64,000 nucleotides of DNA, taken from the NCBI RefSeq assembly GCF_030295995.1, contig NZ_AP027365.1:806001-870000 (forward strand), given 5' to 3'. The notes beneath the pieces were generated by a model. It was not told the DNA's origin, searched no databases, and saw nothing but the letters and a program-made list of their open reading frames with translations. A program made the translations under genes and the position numbers. Source of the DNA: Thalassotalea hakodatensis. Lineage in GTDB: Bacteria > Pseudomonadota > Gammaproteobacteria > Enterobacterales > Alteromonadaceae. Positions 36,074 through 45,600 of this stretch are shown here, piece by piece (position 1 is the first letter of the stretch; every line of letters starts with the position of its first letter).

Positions 36074-37375
36074 GTGGTAACCTCCTTGTATCAGAATATC
36101 AACGTTGATCACTTACCTGTGATCTCAACAACAGTAGAAGTCACAGGATTTAATTACTCGCCAGATATTATTTGGATATTTGATCTAGACTGTCATGGTT
36201 TTTGGTGGGGGAACACACGAGCGCTTGAATTTTGGGGGCTCGAAAGTGTTGAACAACTGATCAATAAAGATTTATCAGATGATACTGAAGGCGCCCGCAA
36301 ACGCACCGAACAAACGTTTGTAAAAGCGGCCGTTGAAGGCCAGACACAAGACCCATGGACGACGTACCCCAATGGTCAACCCAAGCTGATGTTAATGCGT
36401 CATGTTGCCGTGCTCTTAGGCGAAGAAAAACATCGAGGCATTATTGCGTTTATTAGTGAACAACTAGACAGCAGTTTTCAACCTGAAAACTTGTTATTTG
36501 CCGAAGCTGTGCGCTATACGTCGGCGATGGTCAGTTGTTATGACTTAACTGGAAAACGGCTTTTTGAAAACCCGGCTTTTACCTCATGTTATGACACGGT
36601 AACGTCGACACAATCTGTTAATGATTTTGTTGTCCGCTTTTGTGATGCGGCTCAAGGAGAGCAACGGTTAAAGCAGGCACAGCAACAACAAGACTGTCAG
36701 CATGAGCATTTAATGCAAACAAAAAAAGGCCTTAAACGCCATCATGTTGATGTAAGATCGAGTCGTCACCCCTTAACGGGAGATTACGTTTTCTTAGTAA
36801 CAGAATATGATATTACCCAGCTTCACGATACGATCACCGAGCTAAAGCAAACCAAAGCAAGGCTGAAAAAATTAGCACATTATGATCCATTAACAACGTT
36901 ACCTACGGTATGGTTGTCACGTGAGCGCGTGCAAACTGCTTTGGTAAAAGCAAAACGAGACAAAACGATAGTCGCGGTTATGTTTATTGATTTAGATGGC
37001 TTCAAACATGTTAATGATAGCTATGGTCATGCAGCGGGAGATAAATTATTAACTCTCGTAGGTAACAGGCTTGCTAGTATATTCAGAGAGTCAGATAGTG
37101 TCGGTCGTATCGGAGGCGATGAATTTCTTGTATGTCTTCCAGAACTCTCTACAAAAGATAATTCATATGACTTAGCTAAAAAAACCATTGCAGAGTTATC
37201 ACGTGAATTTGAGATTTTGGACGATAACGGGCGTAGCCAACATGCAAATATTAGCGCAAGTATCGGTATCGCTTTTTATCCGGATGAAGGGCAAGATGTT
37301 GATTCATTAATTAAAGTAGCTGACAAGAAAATGTATCAAGCGAAAAATAATGGCAAAAATAAGTTCGTTGTTTAG
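36074..37375 (+). CDS. Diguanylate cyclase with PAS domains
   Basis: A 433-residue soluble protein beginning with GTG. Two PAS-like regions (about 25-130 and 150-255, the first with WIFDLDCHGFWWGNTRAL), a short coiled coil, and a GGDEF domain with intact GGDEF at residues 347-351, preceded by an RESD inhibitory (I) site at 338-341. So it should make c-di-GMP and be product-inhibited. Soluble PAS input suggests a redox, light or small-molecule signal. No strong ribosome-binding site is seen. Confidence 0.9.
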   Translation: MVTSLYQNINVDHLPVISTTVEVTGFNYSPDIIWIFDLDCHGFWWGNTRALEFWGLESVEQLINKDLSDDTEGARKRTEQTFVKAAVEGQTQDPWTTYPNGQPKLMLMRHVAVLLGEEKHRGIIAFISEQLDSSFQPENLLFAEAVRYTSAMVSCYDLTGKRLFENPAFTSCYDTVTSTQSVNDFVVRFCDAAQGEQRLKQAQQQQDCQHEHLMQTKKGLKRHHVDVRSSRHPLTGDYVFLVTEYDITQLHDTITELKQTKARLKKLAHYDPLTTLPTVWLSRERVQTALVKAKRDKTIVAVMFIDLDGFKHVNDSYGHAAGDKLLTLVGNRLASIFRESDSVGRIGGDEFLVCLPELSTKDNSYDLAKKTIAELSREFEILDDNGRSQHANISASIGIAFYPDEGQDVDSLIKVADKKMYQAKNNGKNKFVV

Positions 37376-37584
37376 TGTTTAGTTGCTCATATTTGCCCTT
37401 GTACTTTTTAAAGAATAGGTTTGTATTTCACCTGACAGGCAGCTATGAGCGAAGAGCGGACATTCAGGTTTCTATGTTAATAGAATTCTTGTAAGCTAAC
37501 GTTGGCTTTTTTCTTATAACGAAAAGTATCGCTACGACAGTTTAAGCAACTTTTGAATTATAGCGCATATGGATATGTAACCTA

Positions 37585-38715
37585 TTGATTTTTAATGTTC
37601 CAAGATTATTAATAAATTGTAATTATAAGTATGATGCCTTTGGCAATGCGATTGGTAACTCTATTGTTAGTGGTTTAAGTAAGTCACCGCAACCATCAAA
37701 AGAAGACCTTGAGCGTCAAGCGAAGCTTGATGCGATGAGTCGTCAACTTGGCCAAGATGCAAGTAAGAAAGTTAATGGTGTACTTGATGCAAACCTAGCG
37801 AAAACACTAGGTAAAGCTCAAGAAACTATGGCGGTTGATTTGAATCAGACCGTTGATAACTTCAATAACTTCTCTAGTGCCTATATGGCATACAGCTCTG
37901 ATTATGAGTTGAATGTAGCTGGTCAATTAAGTGATTATCGCGTTACGAGAGCGAATGACTTAACGGCAGGTTATCAAGCTAAAGCAGATGCGTTAACTCA
38001 ACGTACTGAATATTACTCTCCAGATAATATTTATAAGCGTGTATTTGCAGATGATATTGCAACAGGTATGGCTATGCATGCGGGGGGAGTAAGAAATCGC
38101 CCTCAGATGGGGTTAGATTTTACTGAGTTAAATGCTGGATTGGATTCGACACTTGCTTGGAGAGATCAAGAAAGGGCGGAATACCAAAAAAGTTGGGTAG
38201 GACAGACTGAGAAAGTAATAGATGTTACTTCAAAAGTGTTTAATCAAGTTAGAGAAAAGGGAGAAGTTACTCTTGCTTGGGGGATAACTGCTGGAGCCGC
38301 AACAGGAACTAGCGTAGATGGGGCTATTGGTAATTACTTAGCTCTAGATTTCAGCGAATTGTCATATAGTTATGGTAACTACTTCAGTGGTGAACTTGGG
38401 GCAGAGCTAGGAATACCAGTACCAGATGTAAGCCTAGGAAATGAGGTTTCTATATATCCTACTTTTGACTGGGAAGGTGCGCTATCAGGGAAATATCACA
38501 TAAAAGGAGTAGATTTTGAGTTTGGTAATGTTGGATTAGAAACTGGCTATGTTCAGTCATTAGACGATAAAAGTATCATTGGTGCTCAGTTTACAACTTC
38601 AATTAGCTCGCCATTAAAGCTTCTAAAGCCTTTACCTACAAGCTCTGTCTATTATCACGTAGGGGCTGGTAAAGTTAATGAGATTAGTTCTGGCACATTA
38701 AAATGGTGGAAATAG
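37585..38715 (+). CDS. Orphan C-terminal module of a polymorphic-toxin-like protein
   Basis: A 376-residue frame that begins inside what looks like the end of a larger surface protein: KYDAFGNAIGNSIVSGL, a junction often found in large FHA/Rhs-like proteins. After a helical, Gln/Asp-rich stretch (to about residue 210) a glycine-rich region with beta-strand character follows (TLAWGITAGAATGT, then YSYGNYFSGELGAELGI) ending in TLKWWK. The TTG start has no ribosome-binding site, so it is probably a displaced cassette not expressed alone. The same junction recurs 1.5 kb downstream. The toxic activity, if any, is not recognisable. Confidence 0.55.
   Translation: MIFNVPRLLINCNYKYDAFGNAIGNSIVSGLSKSPQPSKEDLERQAKLDAMSRQLGQDASKKVNGVLDANLAKTLGKAQETMAVDLNQTVDNFNNFSSAYMAYSSDYELNVAGQLSDYRVTRANDLTAGYQAKADALTQRTEYYSPDNIYKRVFADDIATGMAMHAGGVRNRPQMGLDFTELNAGLDSTLAWRDQERAEYQKSWVGQTEKVIDVTSKVFNQVREKGEVTLAWGITAGAATGTSVDGAIGNYLALDFSELSYSYGNYFSGELGAELGIPVPDVSLGNEVSIYPTFDWEGALSGKYHIKGVDFEFGNVGLETGYVQSLDDKSIIGAQFTTSISSPLKLLKPLPTSSVYYHVGAGKVNEISSGTLKWWK
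37633..37657 (+). repeat. Junction repeat, first copy
   Basis: GATGCCTTTGGCAATGCG followed by ATTGGTA encodes DAFGNAIG. It recurs almost unchanged at 39134-39158 in the same orientation. Such repeats mark the sites where toxin C-terminal cassettes are swapped. Confidence 0.7.
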
Positions 38716-39116
38716 CAGTGCTACAAAATAACAAAAAGGTATTTATTATTTTAATTATTTTTCTGCTTGTTGCTTTAGGTTTTATCTATACAGATAAAAC
38801 CTTCTCAAGCTATATATCCAATATGTCACCAAAAACGCAATATAGAATGACAATATTAAAAAATGGAAGTGATGAATTTGTTAAAGCCGGTACTTTAGGC
38901 GATTTCTATTTTTGCTTAAAAAACGGAGGAGATAGTACAAAAGTATCCGGAGCAAAAAATGAAGTAAAACTCTGGTTAAGTGATAAAATGTTTTTTAATT
39001 TGTCTGTTAAAAGCTCGATAGCGAGTAGAGTCAGTATTAAAGAAGTTCGAGGTGAGAAATATAAATCATTAACTTGGGTTAATTCTATAGGATGTGAAAT
39101 GTCGCTACTTAACTAA
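38703..39116 (+). CDS. Small membrane-anchored protein, candidate immunity partner
   Basis: A 137-residue protein (a GTG at 38718 is an alternative start) that overlaps the end of the orphan module by about a dozen bases. One membrane helix near the N-terminus (VFIILIIFLLVALGFIYT), then a small extracytoplasmic domain with two cysteines (FYFCLKNGG and SIGCEMSLL). I do not recognise the family. The position right after a toxin-like cassette and before the repeated junction is where an immunity gene would sit; this is inference only. Confidence 0.5.
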   Translation: MVEIAVLQNNKKVFIILIIFLLVALGFIYTDKTFSSYISNMSPKTQYRMTILKNGSDEFVKAGTLGDFYFCLKNGGDSTKVSGAKNEVKLWLSDKMFFNLSVKSSIASRVSIKEVRGEKYKSLTWVNSIGCEMSLLN

Positions 39117-39133
39117 ATAAACTGGTTCTTAAA

Positions 39134-39158
39134 GATGCCTTTGGCAATGCAATAGGTA
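39134..39158 (+). repeat. Junction repeat, second copy
   Basis: GATGCCTTTGGCAATGCA followed by ATAGGTA; encodes KDAFGNAIGS and then stops at once. It is a truncated end of the same kind of protein as at 37633. Confidence 0.7.
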
Positions 39159-39183
39159 GCTAACTCGAACGGCCGAAAATGGC

Positions 39184-39204
39184 ACATATGCGACAGCCAG
39201 ATTT
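39184..39204 (+). repeat. Short dispersed repeat, copy A
   Basis: ACATATGCGACAGCCAGATT plus T; a copy with two changes lies at 55270-55290. Both follow a small membrane-protein gene. Meaning unknown. Confidence 0.45.
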
Positions 39205-39290
39205 GATTGATTTCTATAAATCGAGTCTGTCAGTTCAAGTAATGACTGATTCGTTTAATGCTGATTAGTTTTAATGCAAACAGATTTTCA

Positions 39291-40013
39291 CTAAAGCTTT
39301 GTTAATTCGAAAATTTTTCTTAATGCTTGCGCTTTAAATGACTTGCCAATATGGATCTCTCGTTCATCGACTAACGTTATTTTATTTCCTTCAATAAAAC
39401 GAATATGTTCAAGGTTTACCATGGCCGATTTGTGCACTTGTAAAAAGGACGAGTCTTTAAGTTGCTCTACAAAGCTTGACAGTGTTCTTGGTGTTAAAAC
39501 GCTTTGACCATCACGCCAAACCTTCACGTAATTTCCGTAAGCTTCAAAACAACTAACGTCTGCTAAGTTTATTTTAAGTTGCTTCTTATCAACTTTAATA
39601 AACATTTGCTGTATAGAATGTGGTTTCTCTGTGTGCGTTGCTTGTTGAACTAATTTATAGTGATTAAGTGATTTGTTGCAAGCCTGAAGAAAGCGTTCAA
39701 ATGAAAAGGGCTTTAAAAGATAGTCAATTACATCTAATTCATAACTTTCTAATGCATGCTCTTGATAGGCACTAGTGATAACAACCTGTGGTTTTTCTTT
39801 CAAAACTTTAAGCAAGTCTAGGCCCGAAAGCATTGGCATATTAATATCCAAAAATAGCAGGTCTACCGATTGCTTGGAAAGGAAGTCAAGCGCTTGGGTG
39901 GCAGAATAACACTGTCCAACAACGTTGATAAACGGAACGTTGTCACAAAAGCTCTGTAAAATATCGTGTGCTAGGGGTTCGTCGTCAATGATTAAAGCGT
40001 TAAGCTTATCCAT
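39291..40013 (-). CDS. LytTR-family response regulator
   Basis: A 240-residue regulator of the LytR/AlgR (BtsR/YpdB-like) type: receiver with DDEP, D56 in LLFLDINMPMLSG and Lys in DYLLKPFSF; C-terminal LytTR DNA-binding domain (VSCFEAYGNYVKVWRDG, FLQVHKSAMVNLEHI). It overlaps the 3' end of the kinase gene by 8 bases. Divergent from the ABC/M1 operon, which is a likely target. Confidence 0.93.
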   Translation of the reverse strand: MDKLNALIIDDEPLAHDILQSFCDNVPFINVVGQCYSATQALDFLSKQSVDLLFLDINMPMLSGLDLLKVLKEKPQVVITSAYQEHALESYELDVIDYLLKPFSFERFLQACNKSLNHYKLVQQATHTEKPHSIQQMFIKVDKKQLKINLADVSCFEAYGNYVKVWRDGQSVLTPRTLSSFVEQLKDSSFLQVHKSAMVNLEHIRFIEGNKITLVDEREIHIGKSFKAQALRKIFELTKL

Positions 40014-41529
40014 TATTTTCTAACTCCACAGTTAAGGTGACTAAAAACTCATGTGGTTGTGACGAAATATTCAATTGATGCTTATTAGTGTAATCAAGCG
40101 CCAATCGACGTTGTAAATTTTCAAGTCCAAGGCCACCGTCTATTTGTTTTTCGTGTGGTTTTGATTGACTGTTATTCAGCCTTTCATCAATGGAATTATG
40201 GCATATTAGGCTAAGTTTATTGTGCTCGAGTGATAAATCGACAGATAACCAAGCGGGTTTATCCGTTGCATCAATACCATGTTTAAAGGCGTTTTCTATG
40301 AGTACGATTAAGAGTAATGGAGCTATTTTAAATTGGGTATTCTCTGCTAGTTTTTGGTCAATATTAATGGTTAATGTCGCTTTATGGCTGACGCGAATTT
40401 GTTGTAGTGCAATATAGTCAGTTAAGTAAGCAATTTCGTCTTTTAAACTTACACGATGATTACCACCTTTATACACGACAAATCGCAACAGGTTGGATAA
40501 CTGTAGTATACATTGCGGTGCTTGCGCTTTTTTAGTTAACACCATTGAATATAAGTTGTTGAGGGTATTGAACAAGAAGTGAGGGTTAATTTGTTGCTGT
40601 AACCACTTCAACTCTGCTTCGGTATTTTGCTGTTTGAGTAATGATACTTCTGCAACCTGTTGTTGCCACTTAAAGGCTAAAATTAGAGGTAAACTTATCA
40701 TCATGATAATAAAAGCAATACGTAAGTTCCAAACATCAAAGGGATCATCATTACCGCTAGGTAATAACGTGAATTCAACGCTATTTATCGGTAAAAACAA
40801 CGTAAGCTGGCTTAATAGTGGCGCTGCTATTAACGTGAATGTGCAGGCAGTCCATAAATAATGAAATACCCCAAAACGAGCCATAACGTTGTTAATTAAT
40901 ACATGATGATTTATCCAATAAATAAAATAGCCACACATATAAAATGCAAAAAACTGTACAAAATAAGTTAATAATTCATCAAATCGCAGCAAGTTTCGCT
41001 TTAAATCAATGATAACGTGAATGGGTTGGTTCTCTATCGGATTATCTACCGAGTTAAATACTAATGACCAAAACAAACTAAAGCACACCACGATTGCGAG
41101 TAAAGTATTGTCCATTGTGACTTTATCTTTAAATCTCGATAGATTTAGTGGTTTTACTTTTCGCCTTAAAAAGATAATGATCTCAATGGCAACTAAGCTA
41201 ATAAACAAGGCTAACGTGTTATCAAAGAACTCTTCATAGCTGTTGCTGTTTTCTCTTATTATTAAATGCCCTAGTGGCAACATTATAAAACCGATGGCCC
41301 ACCAAGCGAGTGCTGCTGTTTTTTCAGACCGTAAGCTTTGATATTTGCACCAAAGTACAGGTGAAATGAGAATCGCCAATACGCATACTCTTTGAGCAAA
41401 GGTTATCCAATTAAGCTCGTTAACGGTTAAAAAGGCATAAGATACGATAAAAGCAAGGTAGAGACTAAACGGCATATATGGAGAAAAAAAATAAGAGAAG
41501 AATGTTTTTGAAAAGGAACGAGAAAACAT
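40006..41529 (-). CDS. LytS/YehU-like sensor histidine kinase
   Basis: A 507-residue membrane kinase. The first two-thirds have about eight hydrophobic segments (for example YLAFIVSYAFLTV, VLAILISPVLW, LFISLVAIEIIIFL); then the His_kinase motif QQQINPHFLFNTLNNLYSM with its phospho-acceptor His and an HATPase domain (LLLIVLIENAFKHGID, GGLGLENLQRRL). The pairing with a LytTR regulator is typical. The intergenic region to the divergent ABC operon is 238 bases. Confidence 0.9.
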   Translation of the reverse strand: MFSRSFSKTFFSYFFSPYMPFSLYLAFIVSYAFLTVNELNWITFAQRVCVLAILISPVLWCKYQSLRSEKTAALAWWAIGFIMLPLGHLIIRENSNSYEEFFDNTLALFISLVAIEIIIFLRRKVKPLNLSRFKDKVTMDNTLLAIVVCFSLFWSLVFNSVDNPIENQPIHVIIDLKRNLLRFDELLTYFVQFFAFYMCGYFIYWINHHVLINNVMARFGVFHYLWTACTFTLIAAPLLSQLTLFLPINSVEFTLLPSGNDDPFDVWNLRIAFIIMMISLPLILAFKWQQQVAEVSLLKQQNTEAELKWLQQQINPHFLFNTLNNLYSMVLTKKAQAPQCILQLSNLLRFVVYKGGNHRVSLKDEIAYLTDYIALQQIRVSHKATLTINIDQKLAENTQFKIAPLLLIVLIENAFKHGIDATDKPAWLSVDLSLEHNKLSLICHNSIDERLNNSQSKPHEKQIDGGLGLENLQRRLALDYTNKHQLNISSQPHEFLVTLTVELENNG

Positions 41530-41767
41530 AGCTGCCTGATAGAATAAGTATTAATAATAAACCAAACATTAGTTTGCGCTGTTCTTTGCTATATGTCAGT
41601 ACATAAATGACAAAAAGCATTATTTTCATGATCAACGTACGAGAGGAGCTCGTTTGCGGTTGATTTTGACATTCATCATTAAAGATTCGACCTTGGTCAT
41701 TGTTTGCTCGCAAAGTCCGTAACAGTTAATAACAATAACGCCATGTAACACTAAGAGTGGTGGATAT

Positions 41768-42670
41768 ATGCTAACTATAACGAACTTATGCAAAACCTAC
41801 GCAGAGAAAAAGAAACAAAAGGCACCTGCATTAGATGATGTGAACTTATCAATTGACTCCGGCATGTTCGGACTTTTAGGGCCAAATGGCGCAGGTAAGT
41901 CTAGTTTAATGAGGACTATTGCAACCTTGCAAAAGCCTGATACCGGCACGATAGAATTTGCGGGTGAAAATATCATTAAACACCCTGAGTTTATGCGTAA
42001 ACAGTTGGGTTATTTGCCTCAAGATTACGGTGTTTATCCAGGGGTATCTGCTTTTGAGTTACTTGATTACTTAGCAAAACTAAAGGGTATTACTGATCGT
42101 AAGCAACGCAATGCGCAAATAGATAAATTGCTCGCACAAGTGAATCTTACGCAGCATAGAAATAACGCAGTTAGTCGATTTTCAGGGGGCATGAAGCAAC
42201 GTTTTGGTATAGCACAGGCATTGTTGGGTGAGCCTAAGATGCTAATTGTTGATGAACCAACAGCAGGACTCGACCCCGAAGAACGTAATCGCTTTCATAA
42301 CTTATTAGTTGAAATAAGCCGTGATAAAGTGGTGCTGTTATCAACACACATTGTTGAAGATGTCAGTCACCTTTGCCCTAACATGGCAATTCTTGCCGCG
42401 GGAAAAATTGTTAAAGAAGGCTCTCCAGCGCAGTTGATTAAACAAGTTCAAGGCAAAATTTGGCAGATTAAAACAAGTAAATCGAACCTTGAAGACGTTG
42501 TTCCTCAAGCTAACGTTATCAGCCAACGTTTATTTGCTGGAGAGGCCACCGTTCATGTTTATAGTGAGAGTCAACCTAGTCCCGATTTTCATCGAGTAAC
42601 ACCTGATTTAGAAGATGCTTATTTTGCAGCTTTGCATTGCCATGCGTTTGAATCGCAATTAAATAAGTAA
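41768..42670 (+). CDS. ABC transporter ATP-binding protein
   Basis: A 300-residue ATPase. Walker A LLGPNGAGKSSLMRT, Q-loop YLPQDYGVYP, signature FSGGMKQRFGIAQAL, Walker B LIVDEPTAGLD, switch His in LLSTHIVED. The C-terminal extension (about 225-300) is typical of ABC-2 exporters of the CcmA type. The permease/peptidase gene starts 10 bases on, so both form one operon. Confidence 0.94.
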   Translation: MLTITNLCKTYAEKKKQKAPALDDVNLSIDSGMFGLLGPNGAGKSSLMRTIATLQKPDTGTIEFAGENIIKHPEFMRKQLGYLPQDYGVYPGVSAFELLDYLAKLKGITDRKQRNAQIDKLLAQVNLTQHRNNAVSRFSGGMKQRFGIAQALLGEPKMLIVDEPTAGLDPEERNRFHNLLVEISRDKVVLLSTHIVEDVSHLCPNMAILAAGKIVKEGSPAQLIKQVQGKIWQIKTSKSNLEDVVPQANVISQRLFAGEATVHVYSESQPSPDFHRVTPDLEDAYFAALHCHAFESQLNK

Positions 42671-42680
42671 GGAATTTATT

Positions 42681-45600
42681 ATGAGAAGCTTATTAATTGC
42701 CGAGCTTAAACTACAAAGTCGCCATTGGATTTGGTTGCTTGCAATGGTGTTAACGTTTGCGTTTGGCGCTTTTGTGATAAATAAACAAACGCCAGACATG
42801 GACATTGACGTCAGCGGCGCTTTTTTTCTGATCAAAACCTTTGCTATCCAACTTTTGTTATTGCCAGTACTGGTAGCGATATTCTCTGCACAAGCCACTA
42901 TCAGAGATTTTGATAGTGATATGGCGAGCATTGTCTATGCGAGTAGTACCAAGTTAACACAGGTACTATTTGCAAGGTTTTTTGCCCTATTTATCTTATG
43001 TTGGTGTGTGTACTTAAGTTTTGCTTTAGGTATTCTCGGTGGCTTAACGACGCAATCGCCCGACTCTTTTAGTTTGCCTATAGCGAGTCTCAGTTGGGCG
43101 CTATTCGTGTTAGCGTTACCTAACGTTTTATTAGTCTGTGCGATATTTTTTGCAATTGGTTTGCACGGTAAACGTAGTATTTATTTGTATTTGAATGCTT
43201 GTTTGCTTTTCTTTGCTTACCAATTCTTTTTAACCATTAATGGTTCACCGTTGATGGCAAGTAGGGTTGCGGTTTCTGCTGATTTATCATCATTATATGC
43301 ATGGCTAGATCCATTTGCCTTAAGTACGTATTTTGAGCAAGTTAGACAATGGCAACCTTCAGATAAAAATACACTATTACCCACCTTTGACGTAACGCTA
43401 CTGACAAATCGTATTGCAGTTGTTCTTGCAGCGCTGCTGGTTACTGGTTATGCCATTATCCATCATGTGCAGCATTTTAAAGTAGATACGATTCAAGATG
43501 AACGTGTGCTTTTACCACATTGGATAAAACGCGTTAAATTGGATTTAACGCGTACATTGGCACTTACTTTCATCGCTCGACTATCCGATAAGATACCAGT
43601 ATATAGTGTGCTTACTATAGCACGCAAAGAATGGCAGCTTAGCTTTAAAACAAAGACTTTCTTTGCCATGTGTTGCGCGCTAATTTTCTTAATCAGTAGT
43701 GAAGTTTATTTTGGGTACATACATCTTGAAAACCTGGGTACATCAGCAATTGCGTCTACGTTGATCACTGTAAACCGATACATTGCTGACATTTTACCGC
43801 GCTTTGGTGGCTTGTTTATGCTTTTTCTCGCGGCTGAACTGTGTTGGCGTGATCAGCAAAGTAAAGTTAAGCCACTGATCGATAGTACGCGTGTTAGTAA
43901 CGTTGCTTTGTTCTTTGGACGTTTGTTAGCCCTGTGCTTTGTACCTTTATTTTTTATCACGTTGAGTATTATTGTTTCGATTGTCATGCAGTCGGTAAAT
44001 GGCGGTGATATTGATCTCAATATGTATGTATCCATGTACTTTTTCTTTGGTCTTCCAATGATTTGGCTAGCAACGCTGTGTGTTGTTGTACATGCATTAT
44101 TACCCAATAAATACTTAGCACTAGGCCTTACCTTCGCTTTATTTGTTAGCCTTGAAACTAGCGTGCTGCAATCTTTTGGGTTAGAACACCCATTATGGAC
44201 ACTCGGACAATTACCATTGTTAAGTTACTCTGAGTTTGTTGGCTTTGGTGCTGAAGTAGATGCATTCGTTGGCTACTTAAGCTTTAGGTACAGCTTACTT
44301 ATCGTTCTATCGCTTATTGCGTTCAAATTTTTCCGTCGAGGAGAAGAGTTATCATCAGCCTTTACATCGCCTGTGTTATGGCATCGCCGTGAGAAAGTTA
44401 TTCTCATCTGTGGCGCAGTAGCGTTGGTGATAACGCTTGGTAATGTCGTTTATCAGACTTGGTACATAGGTCATTACCAATCAAGTAGTGATCGGCATGT
44501 GTGGAAAGCTAGTTATGAAAAAAAATATGCTTACTTGAAAGACCAACCATCACTTGCCGTTGAAAAAATAACAACCATCGTTGAATTAATGCCTAATGAA
44601 AGACGCTTGGCTGTCGATGCGACATACCAGTTAATCAATCGTAGCGACAATGCTATTTCACAGTTGGTGTTTTCGACACCTTTGCCTTTTAATTATCGTC
44701 ATGTGAACGTGGAAAACGCTAAACAGGTGTCTTTTGATCACGTGCATCAAACGCATATTTATGCTTTTGAACAACCAATTCAACCCAGTGAAACGGCTGC
44801 GATAAGTGTTGTCGCCGATTATCAACAAAACGGTTACTTAGGTGTGCCGGGTGATAATGTTTTAACCAGCAATTACAGCTATATTAGGTTTTTACGTTAT
44901 TTACCCTTTTTTGGCTATGTAAAGCATTATCAATTAAGTAATGAAGGGCTACGCGAAGAGTTCGCTTTACCTAAGCTTACGCATAACACACTTGAGCAAG
45001 ATCTTGAAAAATATCAAGGTGATATGTCTGAACTTTATGATTGGGCGATATTAGATACTACCATTGTAACGAATGAAGACCACATCGCATTTGCACCAGG
45101 TGAACTGGTAAAACAATGGCAAGAGGGTCATAGAAAAGCGTTTCAATATCGAACACGCGGAAAAGTGCGAAACATCGGGCATATTGTTTCGCATAACTTG
45201 CCGGTTAAAACGGCTGAAATAGCTCACACTTCTGTTGACGTTTACTATCCCGAAAACAAAGAAGCATATGCAACGCTTCATTTAAGCGCAATTACAGATG
45301 CCTTGCGGTATGGTAACGAACATTTTGGTGCTATTAAAGCCAATAACTTACGATTGGTGCCTGTCGCAGGCTTTTTCCCTGCTACCGGCTATGCTTTGCC
45401 AAACTCTATTTTTATTGGTGAAGGCGTTGGATTCCATGTTGATTTGACCAATGAAGATGGCTTTGACCATTTATATCGTCGTACGGTTCATGAAGTCGCG
45501 CATCAATGGTGGGGACATGGATTAAATGGTGCTGCAACGGAGGGTGAAGCGGTATTAGTAGAAACGCTGGCGAAGTATACTGAAATGGTATTGCTAACAC

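Noticed and set aside
37376-37584. Possible terminator AGCTAACGTTGGCT followed by T-run near 37493-37515
   Set aside because: The palindrome leaves no room for a loop and needs wobble pairs, so it is weak as a terminator.
41465-41713. Possible 82-residue membrane peptide upstream of the LytS-like kinase
   Set aside because: It overlaps the start of the kinase gene in another frame, is hydrophobic only because of AT-rich DNA, and has no ribosome-binding site.
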